Positions 56,214 to 63,957 of a stretch of 64,000 nucleotides of DNA are shown piece after piece. Source of the stretch: a virus; IMG/VR virus record IMGVR_UViG_3300010389_003143, positions 16,059-80,058 of that record; one strand, 5' to 3'. Below the pieces are notes generated by a model. That model made no database searches and had not been told where the DNA came from. It was given only the letters and a program-made list of their open reading frames with translations. The number at the start of each line of letters is the position of its first letter. Position 1 is the stretch's first letter. The translations under genes and the position numbers were made by a program.

Positions 56214-57614
56214 CTACTTCTTATTCTTTCTCCTATCTATGAGGGAAGTTCTTCCGCTTGACCTCTGCATTCTGCTGAAAGCAGAATTTTTCTTCTTAAT
56301 CTTCCTATTAAGCTCTCTGCTCGTTGCGTTTACTTTGTCTTCCTCAAAATCAAGCGTCATAGTTGCTGCACTATTCTTTTCTTTTGACTCAGCAAGAAGT
56401 GCCTGCTCTTCGCTTTCTCTTTTCAGATTTTCAACTCGGTCCTTTGGAAGCCCAAGACCTGCAAACCAGCTGTAAATCTTAATTGAATCACCATCTGATG
56501 GCGTTGAATAAACGCCCTGGAAGATAGAGGCCCCATTAGTCTGCTGAGAAATCATGTGGAAGCAGTAATTGATGTTCAGAGCAGGAAGCCTCTCTAGCGC
56601 AGACTCTGGTCCTGTAATTATAACGCCGCCTGCCCTGGTCTGGCTTAAATCAAAGCCAGATGCAAGCATATTTCCGTCTAAGCTATTCATTACAGCTTCT
56701 GCTAGAGCAGTCTCCTCCATGTAATCATCAACCTCTATAACGCCGTAAGTTGAGCAGTTTCCTGCTGCAATAATCTTTGCAAAATCGCTGGGATCTAGCG
56801 AAGTAAACTTTGACGGACTACAAGTTAGCGTATTAAATACATGTAGTGGCTCGATAATGGCTTCATTTGAAACTTCCCAGAACTTTGACTGACTGAGGTC
56901 AGCATAAATCTGCTCAATTCTGGCATTATCAACAACAATAAGGTTTACAACCATCTTGTTAACTGCCATCCTTGCTAGTCGGGATAGCGTCTCTATTGAA
57001 TTCTTCTTGGACTGAGCATCTTCAGTCGCCTTAGGAAGAACATAGATAACTCCAACCTGTATTCCTGACTCAAATAGCATTGAAACCATTGTTTCAACAG
57101 AGCTTGAGCCGGTTCCACCGCCGCCCGATACCGCGACATAGACCATGTTGTTGCCGTCTACAATAGGATCGAGGAATTCGGCAAGCTGATCCTGAGATTC
57201 TTCGAAAATCTCTCTTCCGAGATCTAAGTCTTTGCCAGTTCCGCCCAGGCTCCCCTCTAGCAGCAGCTTCTGGTGCCCCGGAACTTCTATGAACTCAAGA
57301 TCTTGAGCGGAAGTATTTACGACGCCTACATCGTAACCTTTCTTGTGGAATACCTCCGCCAATCTTGAGCCAGCTTGGCCCACGCCAACTACTGCAAACT
57401 CTATACTTACGGATCTTTTAGATATAACCTGCACTTCCTCCTCCCAATCTGTTTTTTCGGTCTTCTTTGAGGCGAGCATATTGTTAAGCTTATTCAGAAC
57501 GTCCGGATCCATGCCGTCAGAGCTGCTATCCGCTTCTTCCTCTTCGCCTTCTCCAAAGGCTTCCATTAGACTTTTGTTCTCGGCTTCAATCTGCTCTTTT
57601 GTTTTTTTAGCCAT
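56214..57614 (-). CDS. Tubulin/FtsZ-like GTPase
   Basis: Read from the internal ATG at 57612-57614 (MAKKTKEQIEAENKSLMEA), which follows GAGGAAA at good spacing, this is a 466-residue tubulin-superfamily GTPase. After a ~70-residue acidic N-terminal extension come FAVVGVGQAGSRLAEVF (T1 loop) and the signature GGGGTGSSS (164-172 of this form), then VGVIYVLPKATEDAQ and a GTPase-like C-terminus, ending in a basic tail (KKKNSAFSRMQRSSGRTSL). FtsZ/tubulin homologues in large phages form filaments that position phage DNA or replication centres. Which subfamily it belongs to (FtsZ, TubZ or PhuZ) needs a tree. Confidence 0.75.
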   Translation of the reverse strand: MAKKTKEQIEAENKSLMEAFGEGEEEEADSSSDGMDPDVLNKLNNMLASKKTEKTDWEEEVQVISKRSVSIEFAVVGVGQAGSRLAEVFHKKGYDVGVVNTSAQDLEFIEVPGHQKLLLEGSLGGTGKDLDLGREIFEESQDQLAEFLDPIVDGNNMVYVAVSGGGGTGSSSVETMVSMLFESGIQVGVIYVLPKATEDAQSKKNSIETLSRLARMAVNKMVVNLIVVDNARIEQIYADLSQSKFWEVSNEAIIEPLHVFNTLTCSPSKFTSLDPSDFAKIIAAGNCSTYGVIEVDDYMEETALAEAVMNSLDGNMLASGFDLSQTRAGGVIITGPESALERLPALNINYCFHMISQQTNGASIFQGVYSTPSDGDSIKIYSWFAGLGLPKDRVENLKRESEEQALLAESKEKNSAATMTLDFEEDKVNATSRELNRKIKKKNSAFSRMQRSSGRTSLIDRRKNKK

Positions 57615-58619
57615 TACATTTTCCTCATAATATATGTTCAGTTGTTTAAGAATTTCTTCCGAAGAAGTTACTGCGTGTGGCACGACTCCTGTTCCATTAT
57701 ACGAAATTACTCTGCAAAGATAATCCGTATGGATGTTCATGGGATCTACGTCTGTAGTTATTATATCGCACCCGAATTTTTTCGCCTCATAAAATGCCAA
57801 ACCAAGCCCTTCCCTTGTAGAGGGGGCTATTAAGCAATCTGACTTTCTATATATATTATATATCTCACTTTTGCTTAAAATATCATTTATTATCATAATA
57901 TTATTAGATTTTTCAGCAATAGTCCGCTCTTTATCTGACAATCTTCCGGTTATTATTAATTTTGAATTTTCGACCTTATCTGAGAACGCAGAAAAAGCCC
58001 TTAAGACGTTCTCCGTATTCTTTTGAGAGAATGATGGATTTAATGATGCCTGATGATAGAATGTAAACTCTCCCTCTGACTTTTTAAACTCATCCAGATG
58101 ATCATCTGCATCATTCGCATAATCCCAAGCTGTCTCATATACAGTTTCTTCTGGGAATAATCTAGACGCCGTCTTTGTTAGGGATATTATACCATCGAAT
58201 TTTGAATAAGAACCTCTTTTTAGATGGCTTAAGTCAACCCACTCTGGCATGGGTATGTCGTAAATCTTGGTCCCGCCAGACCTCTTTATTCGATCAACCC
58301 AGTCTGCCGTTGGCATAAAAGTTTCAAGAGAAAATATAATATCTATTTTATTCCTTGCAGCGAAAGTTACTATATTATTCCTGTTGTATCTGTTAACCTC
58401 AACTATATTGAGGTTATTTAAAAGATTTTTATCGCTACGATCGGGGTAAAATGGAGCAAATCTCTGGTTTACCTTTCTATACTTTTCCTTAGGGAAAAGG
58501 TAGACTTCGTTGTTCTTGGAAAGCTCCTTGTAAAGAGATTTGCCCAAATAAAACAACCCTGATTCAAATAAATATGTCTTTATTAAGATTCTCTTATTTT
58601 TCAAATTTACTAAATTCAT
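56214..58619 (-). CDS. Glycosyltransferase frame fused without a stop to the tubulin/FtsZ-like gene
   Basis: One open frame of 801 codons. Residues 1-335 form a GT4-like glycosyltransferase: MNLVNLKNKRILIKTYLFE, DWVDRIKRSGGTKIYDIPM, QASLNPSFSQKNTENVLRAF and the nucleotide-sugar motif REGLGLAFYEA with Glu270 and Glu278, then DIITTDVDP. The usual C-terminal ~30 residues are replaced by ENVMAKK, the start of the tubulin gene. Either the protein is a real fusion, or the glycosyltransferase lost its stop codon and two products are made. The start overlaps the GT2 gene by 26 bases. See the finding on this. Confidence 0.6.
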   Translation of the reverse strand: MNLVNLKNKRILIKTYLFESGLFYLGKSLYKELSKNNEVYLFPKEKYRKVNQRFAPFYPDRSDKNLLNNLNIVEVNRYNRNNIVTFAARNKIDIIFSLETFMPTADWVDRIKRSGGTKIYDIPMPEWVDLSHLKRGSYSKFDGIISLTKTASRLFPEETVYETAWDYANDADDHLDEFKKSEGEFTFYHQASLNPSFSQKNTENVLRAFSAFSDKVENSKLIITGRLSDKERTIAEKSNNIMIINDILSKSEIYNIYRKSDCLIAPSTREGLGLAFYEAKKFGCDIITTDVDPMNIHTDYLCRVISYNGTGVVPHAVTSSEEILKQLNIYYEENVMAKKTKEQIEAENKSLMEAFGEGEEEEADSSSDGMDPDVLNKLNNMLASKKTEKTDWEEEVQVISKRSVSIEFAVVGVGQAGSRLAEVFHKKGYDVGVVNTSAQDLEFIEVPGHQKLLLEGSLGGTGKDLDLGREIFEESQDQLAEFLDPIVDGNNMVYVAVSGGGGTGSSSVETMVSMLFESGIQVGVIYVLPKATEDAQSKKNSIETLSRLARMAVNKMVVNLIVVDNARIEQIYADLSQSKFWEVSNEAIIEPLHVFNTLTCSPSKFTSLDPSDFAKIIAAGNCSTYGVIEVDDYMEETALAEAVMNSLDGNMLASGFDLSQTRAGGVIITGPESALERLPALNINYCFHMISQQTNGASIFQGVYSTPSDGDSIKIYSWFAGLGLPKDRVENLKRESEEQALLAESKEKNSAATMTLDFEEDKVNATSRELNRKIKKKNSAFSRMQRSSGRTSLIDRRKNKK

Positions 58620-59316
58620 GCTTTAAAACTCGTACTTTAGACGCCATTCTGATTATCTCATTATTGACCCTTCCTGCATGAACTGAGTTTTCGCTATTCG
58701 TAAGCGATCCGCCATTTTTTATAACAGAGTAATAATAAAGAACTTTGTGGATATATTTTATTGGATACTTCTCCACCACACGCAACCACATATCATAATC
58801 TTCCGATATCCATAAAGATTCATCAAAGAATCCTACGTCATCAAAAACCTCCCTCTTTATCGTTGTCGATCCCGATGCAACTAAATTCTGCCTATACATT
58901 AGAGGATAGTTTATTTTAATTGGACGACTGTAGAACGGCCTCATCACCTTTGTTCTGTTGTATATTATTTTATAATTTCCACAGGTCATTGCTATGTCGC
59001 CATCTTTTCTAAACTCTTCGACGCTATAATAGAGCTTTTCCTTTGCCATTATATCGTCTGCATCTAATAGCGAGATGAGATCCGCATCGGTCGATTTAAT
59101 GCCAAGATTTCTTGCCGCCGATGGTCCAGAATTTTTATCTGTTTTCAAAAGTTTTACCTTAGGATAAAGCTTTGTTATAGCGCTAATATTTTCTGTAGAA
59201 CAATCGTCAATCACAGTTATCGAGAAATTCTTGTATGACTGCTGCAAACAGCTTTCTATTGCCTGCTTTAGATAAGGACCTGGATTGTAAGCCGGAATGA
59301 TTATTTCTACTTTCAT
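58594..59316 (-). CDS. Family 2 glycosyltransferase
   Basis: A 240-residue GT-A fold enzyme. IIIPAYNPGPYLKQAIESCL (nucleotide-binding start), VIDDCSTENI, NSGPSAARNLGIKS, and LLDADDIM (the DxD metal site) are the family 2 hallmarks. The C-terminal ISEDYDMWLRVVEKYPI supplies the acceptor-side region (ED-x-W). It transfers a sugar from a nucleotide donor, probably to a surface glycan or virion protein. It sits in a sugar-related block with a second glycosyltransferase, a mannose-phosphate-isomerase cupin and GDP-mannose dehydratase. Confidence 0.88.
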   Translation of the reverse strand: MKVEIIIPAYNPGPYLKQAIESCLQQSYKNFSITVIDDCSTENISAITKLYPKVKLLKTDKNSGPSAARNLGIKSTDADLISLLDADDIMAKEKLYYSVEEFRKDGDIAMTCGNYKIIYNRTKVMRPFYSRPIKINYPLMYRQNLVASGSTTIKREVFDDVGFFDESLWISEDYDMWLRVVEKYPIKYIHKVLYYYSVIKNGGSLTNSENSVHAGRVNNEIIRMASKVRVLKHEFSKFEK

Positions 59317-59717
59317 TTTTGTTGCAACTCTTGATCGCCCTGCTTTATTTTACCCGATTGCTTTTGGCCAGGGCAAAGAGTTTGAATCAAAATAATGCAT
59401 ACAGAAAGAAATAAGCATAAAATTGTTTTTCGATCTATTGTTTCGCCCTTCATGAGATAAGAGAGGATCGCAAAAATTATAACGCCGATTCCAAAGCTTA
59501 CCAGCTTTGGCGGCCACAGATTTCCATCAAAATACTCCACAAGATACTTCCAGCCATAATAAAACAATGCACTGCATGGGATCGAGAAAGTCATTATTGT
59601 AAATAAGGGGCGCTTATCCCACCAATCATATATAAATTGTAGATTCACCTGCATCCAAGCAACTATATTTGCTATGATCAGAAGGACGAGTGAATATAAT
59701 AGAGTGTTTCCGCTCAT
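59313..59717 (-). CDS. Polytopic membrane protein, 134 aa
   Basis: Begins MSGNTLLYSLVLLIIANIV; about four hydrophobic segments (for example FGIGVIIFAILSYLMKG and TILCLFLSVCIILIQTL), tail KQGDQELQQK. Lies between the glycosyltransferase and sugar genes (four-base overlap with GT2), so it could be a membrane partner for glycan export or anchoring. No family recognised. Confidence 0.5.
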   Translation of the reverse strand: MSGNTLLYSLVLLIIANIVAWMQVNLQFIYDWWDKRPLFTIMTFSIPCSALFYYGWKYLVEYFDGNLWPPKLVSFGIGVIIFAILSYLMKGETIDRKTILCLFLSVCIILIQTLCPGQKQSGKIKQGDQELQQK

Positions 59718-59786
59718 CTTAATAAATCCATCGGAAACTGCTAATGAAAAAGGCAGCTAGCGGATAAATGCTCACGATCTCCACAG

Positions 59787-60128
59787 CTACCTCCCATAGT
59801 CATCTTGTATTCTAACTACATCATCCAGCTCAGTTGTCGAAACTTCCATTAGCTTTACATCGCCATCCGGAGCGCAGAATCTATGAATCAGCCCCGGACT
59901 AATATGCATTGATTCGCCCGGATTTAACATAATTTCTTGCAGCGAATCCTCCGAATCACCGCAAACCAGCAAAAGCCTTCCCTCTAGAACTCGGATAGTC
60001 TCTTCCTTTTCCCTGTGAAGCTGAAGAGAAAGTCTTTTTCCGCTGTTTATATGGATGATTTTCCCGGCATATCTATCTGTTTTTGCCCAAAGCTCCTCAT
60101 ATCCCCACGGCTTTTTCGTTATGCTCAT
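59787..60128 (-). CDS. Mannose-6-phosphate isomerase-type cupin
   Basis: A 113-residue cupin. PWGYEELWAKTDRYAGK at the N-terminus, SLQLHREKEETIRVLEG with metal-binding His/Glu, HISPGLIHRFCAP, and EVSTTELDDVVRIQDDYGR at the C-terminus match type II mannose-6-phosphate isomerase / GDP-mannose pyrophosphorylase C-domains. It interconverts fructose-6-phosphate and mannose-6-phosphate and supplies precursors for GDP-mannose. It stands alone, without the pyrophosphorylase domain, so it may work with host enzymes. Probably in a glycan pathway with GDP-mannose dehydratase at 61-64 kb. Confidence 0.85.
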   Translation of the reverse strand: MSITKKPWGYEELWAKTDRYAGKIIHINSGKRLSLQLHREKEETIRVLEGRLLLVCGDSEDSLQEIMLNPGESMHISPGLIHRFCAPDGDVKLMEVSTTELDDVVRIQDDYGR

Positions 60129-60152
60129 AAAATCATCTCGCTTTTAATATAA

Positions 60153-60992
60153 TCACTTCTCCAACCATGCCAGCACACTTGCATGATCTATTGAAAGCTT
60201 CGCCATAAATATCTGCGAGTAAGTCCTAGTCCTACTCTTCCAAGTTGTCTTTACTTTGCTCTTCCAATCTTTAGTATCAGCAGTGCGCAAAGGCCCGAGG
60301 CCAGCAAAGCCAACGCCATCTAATCCGAAACCTGCAGTATTTGATTCAAGAGTCAAAACCTGATCGGTTGCCTGATCATAATCGATTACGAGCCAGCTAT
60401 GGCCTCTTGGCCATCTTGAGAAGCTCTGTATTAGATAAACTCCGTCTATCGGGAGGGCTCCTTGAGGCATTATTTGGCCAACACCCCATTCGGACGTGAC
60501 AGCAGGCCCATAGCCTCTGTAGATCGATTCTGTAGCCCCCTTTGCGACCTGCCACTCCTTCCACTGGTCTACCGAGAATGGTATGCCAAAACCATTGCCT
60601 ATTAAATATGAAGTAAACATTGTGCAGTTTGTTTTATCTTCGCCCAAGAATCTCGACGGCAAAAAGTCTACGCCCGGAGGAAACGTCGGAACCTGCGCAT
60701 CGGTTAGGTCGTAAGTTGCACTTTGAGCTGAGGTTAAAAGCGGATAAAATTTATCCCAATCATATAAAGCGCCAGCTGCATTTTGTGATGAAGCCAGCAG
60801 TTTTGCCCAAGTTGCAGCTCCAACTACCCCATCATCCAAAAGACCCTCAGTCGCTTGAAAATGTTTTACCAGCCCTTTTGTTTTTGGGCCGAAATCTCCA
60901 TCTACCAAGCATGAAAGGCCATGCTTATTAAGCGATTCTTGGCATAACTTCACATCAGCACCTGATGATCCAAGCTTAATTGTGCCAGGCAT
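60153..60992 (-). CDS. Peptidoglycan-binding CHAP/NlpC-like hydrolase
   Basis: Start is the ATG at 60990-60992 (MPGTIKLGSSGADVKLC), with GGAG six bases upstream; a TTG four codons earlier is also open. Residues 5-65 form a peptidoglycan-binding domain (SLNKHGLSCLVDGDFGPKT, LVKHFQATEGLLDDG). The C-terminal half contains NCTMFTSYLIG and RGHSWLVIDYDQ, with Cys and His suitable for an NlpC/P60 or CHAP-type cysteine peptidase, and TLESNTAGFG. A likely endolysin or virion-associated hydrolase, differing from the M15-type enzyme at 3882. No export signal, so release would need a holin. Confidence 0.7.
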   Translation of the reverse strand: MPGTIKLGSSGADVKLCQESLNKHGLSCLVDGDFGPKTKGLVKHFQATEGLLDDGVVGAATWAKLLASSQNAAGALYDWDKFYPLLTSAQSATYDLTDAQVPTFPPGVDFLPSRFLGEDKTNCTMFTSYLIGNGFGIPFSVDQWKEWQVAKGATESIYRGYGPAVTSEWGVGQIMPQGALPIDGVYLIQSFSRWPRGHSWLVIDYDQATDQVLTLESNTAGFGLDGVGFAGLGPLRTADTKDWKSKVKTTWKSRTRTYSQIFMAKLSIDHASVLAWLEK

Positions 60993-61062
60993 TTCATCTC
61001 CCAAGGTAAATTAACTATCTATATTTAGACTAAATAATAGATTGCTGTTTAGCAGCGCTCTA

Positions 61063-62002
61063 TCATCTAAATAGGTCATCAAGATCTGCCCTATACATCT
61101 CTTCGAGCAATGCTCTCCAGGAATACTGCGGCTCCCAGCCTAATTCGTCCCTTATTTTAGATGGATTACCCAGCAAAAAGGGCACTTCTGATGGGCGCAT
61201 AAATCTCTGATCTGCTTCATAAACTTCATCTGGGTCCAACTCTGCCAGGCCGCATACAAATTCCAACATTTCACGAATAGTCGCTCCGCTTCCAGTGGCA
61301 ACAAGATAGTCTTCTGGCCTATCGGCCTGAAGCATCATCCACATTGCTCGCACATAATCCTTAGAGTGACCCTCATCCCTAAATGCTTCAAGATTTCCCA
61401 TCTTAAGAGTCTCTTGAAGCCCAAGCTTAACCGAGGCGACACCTCTGGTTATTTTTCTTGTGGCAAAATCAAACCCCCTTCTTGGAGAAGAGTGGTTATG
61501 CAGAATGCCGTTGCAGGCAAATAGGCCATAAGCTTCTCTGTAATTCTTCACCGCCCAAAAGGCGGCCAACTTTGCGACTCCATATGGAGATCTTGGATGA
61601 AAAGCAGAAGACTCATCGTAGCCTTTTTCGGGGCAAGCCAGGCCTCCAAACAGCTCTGAGGTACTAGCCTGATAATAACGAGTATACGGAGAGATTTGAC
61701 GTATCATTTCTAGCTGCCCAATAACCGCCCTTGCATCCACATCAAAAGTAGATAAGGGCTCTCTAAAAGACTGCCAGACATGGCTCATTGCGGCTAGGTT
61801 GTAAAATTCGTGCGGCTTATGATCATAAAGAACTCTTGAGATAAGAGTCTGATCTGTTATGTCGCCTTCAAATAATTTAAAATTTTTGTTGCCAAGCAAA
61901 TGATCAATGTTCATATACTTAACAAGGGTTCCATCCCTCAAGGCAAGTCCTACAACCTTATAGCCTTTCTCTAGGAGAAGTTCGCTGTATGATGCATCAC
62001 TA
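61063..62002 (-). pseudogene. gmd: GDP-mannose 4,6-dehydratase homologue lacking its 5' end
   Basis: The frame keeps most of a short-chain dehydratase: LFEGDITDQTLISRVLYD, NLAAMSHVWQSF, TSELFGG, the catalytic Y-x3-K in SPYGVAKLAAF, NHSSPRRGFDFATRK and RFMRPSEVPFLLGNP. Upstream the reading stays open to about 62002 (DASYSELLLEKGYKVVGLAL), but no start codon of AUG type exists and the N-terminal nucleotide-binding GxxGxxG (normally TGITGQDGSY) is missing. The similarity breaks at the edge of the inverted repeat 62000-62059. Initiation from TTG at 61939-61941 would give a protein without its cofactor site. Probably inactive; a start elsewhere or a rearrangement cannot be excluded. Confidence 0.7.
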
Positions 62003-62059
62003 ATGACATTTATATATGCTAATATTTAATATAGTAATAGCAAAAGTAAATGTCATTAG
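62000..62059. repeat. 13-bp perfect inverted repeat with 34-bp spacer
   Basis: CTAATGACATTTA at 62000-62012 and TAAATGTCATTAG at 62047-62059. The left arm ends where GDP-mannose-dehydratase similarity of the minus-strand gene begins; the right arm overlaps the ribosome binding site of the HNH gene. Could be a recombination footprint, an endonuclease or recombinase site, or a fold-back junction. Confidence 0.65.
62019..62027 (+). promoter_or_regulatory. Promoter-like motif CTAATATTT, copy 5
   Basis: Plus-strand GCTAATATTTA, inside the spacer of the inverted repeat, 41 bases upstream of the HNH gene start at 62068. Same extended motif as copy 4. Confidence 0.4.
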
Positions 62060-62067
62060 GAGGTTTT

Positions 62068-62796
62068 ATGGACTCTAGAATAATTAAAAAAATTCTTAAA
62101 AAAGAGTGCGAACAATGTGGTAAATTATTTGAGGTTAGAGATACGGCAAGATTAAGAGTAAAAAGGTTTTGTAGCAGAAGTTGTACCTCAAGGTTTATTA
62201 ATACTGGAAGAAAAAGATCTGAAGAGTTTAAGAAAAATTTATCAGAAAAATTAAGTGGAAAAAAAAATCCATTTTATGGGAGAAAGCACTCTGAAGAGAC
62301 TAAAAAAAAGTTATCTGAATCAAACAAGGGTTCTTATATAGATAAATATGGAGAGGAAAGGGCTCAGCTAATAAAAGCTAAATTATCTGACGCTCAAACT
62401 GGAACCAGAAATGGGTTTTATGGAAAGAAGCATTCTGAGGAATCTAAAGAATTAATATCTAGAAATCACGCAGATGTATCGGGCTCAAATAATCCCATGT
62501 ATAGAAATGGTCAAAAAATTACTGGAGAAAAAAATGGATCTTGGAAGGGTGGAGTATCATATATAGAAAGGCCAAAAGAATGGAATGATGAGCTTAAAAC
62601 TACAATTAGAAAAAGAGATGGCTTTTCATGTGCATTATGTCAAAAAAACGGATATGATGTTCATCATATTGATTATAATAAATTTAATAATTGTAAAGCA
62701 AACTTAATAACATTATGTAGAAGCTGTCATGCAAAAACAAATTTTAATCGAGAGATATGGAAAAAGATATTATTAGAGGTGATGAATGAAAAATAA
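62068..62796 (+). CDS. HNH homing endonuclease with NUMOD-type DNA-binding repeats
   Basis: The ATG at 62068 (MDSRIIKKILKKECEQCGK) has AGGAGG four bases upstream and is preferred to the ATG at 62050. Residues 11-42 form a zinc-finger-like start (ECEQCGKLF, FCSRSCTSRF). Three repeats follow: KNPFYGRKHSEETKKKL, RNGFYGKKHSEESKEL and NNPMYRNGQK, the NUMOD3-type DNA-binding module. The C-terminal HNH nuclease is RKRDGFSCALCQ, VHHIDYNK and CRSCHAKTN. The gene overlaps the downstream dehydratase by 11 bases and probably moves with it. Typical of free-standing phage homing endonucleases. Confidence 0.85.
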   Translation: MDSRIIKKILKKECEQCGKLFEVRDTARLRVKRFCSRSCTSRFINTGRKRSEEFKKNLSEKLSGKKNPFYGRKHSEETKKKLSESNKGSYIDKYGEERAQLIKAKLSDAQTGTRNGFYGKKHSEESKELISRNHADVSGSNNPMYRNGQKITGEKNGSWKGGVSYIERPKEWNDELKTTIRKRDGFSCALCQKNGYDVHHIDYNKFNNCKANLITLCRSCHAKTNFNREIWKKILLEVMNEK

Positions 62797-63784
62797 TAGA
62801 CAGCTTAGAGTCATATTGACCGGTGTGGCAGGCCAAGATGGGTCATACCTGGCAGAATATTTAATTAAGCGAGGGTACTTCGTCTACGGTGTATCTCGTC
62901 GTAAGTCCGTTAACCAGGGTCATGAAAACATTGAACACCTTATTGATAATGACTCATTTCAATTATTAGAGGGTGACATTACCGATTCCACTTTTATCAG
63001 TCGCATTATTCATGACATCAAACCTCATGAATATTACAGCTTAGCTTCTCAGAGCCATGTAGGATACAGCTTTAAAAATCCACTTGATACTTTTAGAGTT
63101 ACTGGCGAAGCAGTTATTATGCAACTTGAGATGATTCGACATTACTCACCTGCAACACGCTTTTATCAAGCCAGTACCTCTGAGCTATTTGGAGGCTTGG
63201 ACTGTCCTAAGTCTGGTTATAGCGAAAACACGCCATTTCATCCACGCTCTCCATATGCTGTAGCCAAAGCTGCTGCCTTCTATGCAGTTCAGAATTATAG
63301 AGAAGCATATGGGCTTCACGCTTCAAATGGAATCTTATTTAATCACAGCAGCCCTCGTCGTGGTCATGATTTCGCTACTAGAAAGATGACCAGGGGCGTT
63401 GCCAGGATTAAGCTTGGCCTGCAAGATGCTTTAAAGATGGGCAACTTAGAAGCTGTCAGAGACGAGGGTCACGCTTACGATTACGTCAGGGCGATGCACC
63501 TAATATTGCTTCAGGATAAGCCTGATGATTATGTTATTGCTACAGGCAAGAGTGCTAGCATCCGTCAAATGTTAGAGCATATTTGCAATATAGCTGGGCT
63601 TAAGATTGAAGACGTATATGAAATGGATCAAAGGTTTATGCGCCCGTCAGATGTTCCATTCTTGCTTGGTGACGCCACTAAAGCACGAGAAATTTTAGGT
63701 TGGACTCCTGAGTATGACTGGAAAAAACTTCTAACTGAAATGTACCAAAATGATTATGCTGAAATATCATCGGATGAAGAATGA
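62786..63784 (+). CDS. gmd: GDP-mannose 4,6-dehydratase
   Basis: A 332-residue short-chain dehydratase with an intact cofactor site TGVAGQDG at 12-19, which is missing in the copy at 61063. Further motifs: LLEGDITDSTFIS, SQSHVGYSFKNP, TSELFGG, catalytic Y-x3-K in SPYAVAKAAAF, NHSSPRRGHDFATRK and RFMRPSDVPFLLGDA. It makes GDP-4-keto-6-deoxymannose for fucose- or rhamnose-type sugars. The ATG overlaps the HNH stop, with AGAGGTG as ribosome binding site. It reads on the opposite strand to its homologue, and its codon usage appears slightly different. The next gene overlaps its stop by four bases (ATGA). Confidence 0.92.
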   Translation: MKNNRQLRVILTGVAGQDGSYLAEYLIKRGYFVYGVSRRKSVNQGHENIEHLIDNDSFQLLEGDITDSTFISRIIHDIKPHEYYSLASQSHVGYSFKNPLDTFRVTGEAVIMQLEMIRHYSPATRFYQASTSELFGGLDCPKSGYSENTPFHPRSPYAVAKAAAFYAVQNYREAYGLHASNGILFNHSSPRRGHDFATRKMTRGVARIKLGLQDALKMGNLEAVRDEGHAYDYVRAMHLILLQDKPDDYVIATGKSASIRQMLEHICNIAGLKIEDVYEMDQRFMRPSDVPFLLGDATKAREILGWTPEYDWKKLLTEMYQNDYAEISSDEE

Positions 63785-63882
63785 AAGAAAAACATATTCA
63801 AATTAGAATCGAGCAATGCCTATCTTTAGCCAAAGCATCAAACTGCCCTAGAAGAAAATTCGGGGCACTTCTGAATTTATAG
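63781..63882 (+). CDS. 5' fragment of a dCMP deaminase-like gene, interrupted
   Basis: Starts by ATGA overlap with the dehydratase stop. Residues 1-31 (MKEKHIQIRIEQCLSLAKAS, then NCPRRKFGALL) match the N-terminus of dCMP/cytidylate deaminases, whose next residues would be VDP. Instead the frame reads NL and stops at 63882. An intron, homing endonuclease insertion, frameshift or assembly join could explain this. Only ~75 real bases follow before the adapter; they contain a possible ATG at 63929 after GAGG. Confidence 0.6.
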   Translation: MKEKHIQIRIEQCLSLAKASNCPRRKFGALLNL

Positions 63883-63957
63883 TCAAAAAATATATCAATA
63901 TTTTGAATAAGATTGAATGAGGTTAATATGTTATATTCTTTAGTAAATACATTATAT

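Noticed and set aside
61941-62012. A normal start codon for the minus-strand dehydratase
   Set aside because: The upstream frame has no ATG or GTG, and the cofactor-binding glycine motif is absent, so the gene is treated as truncated.
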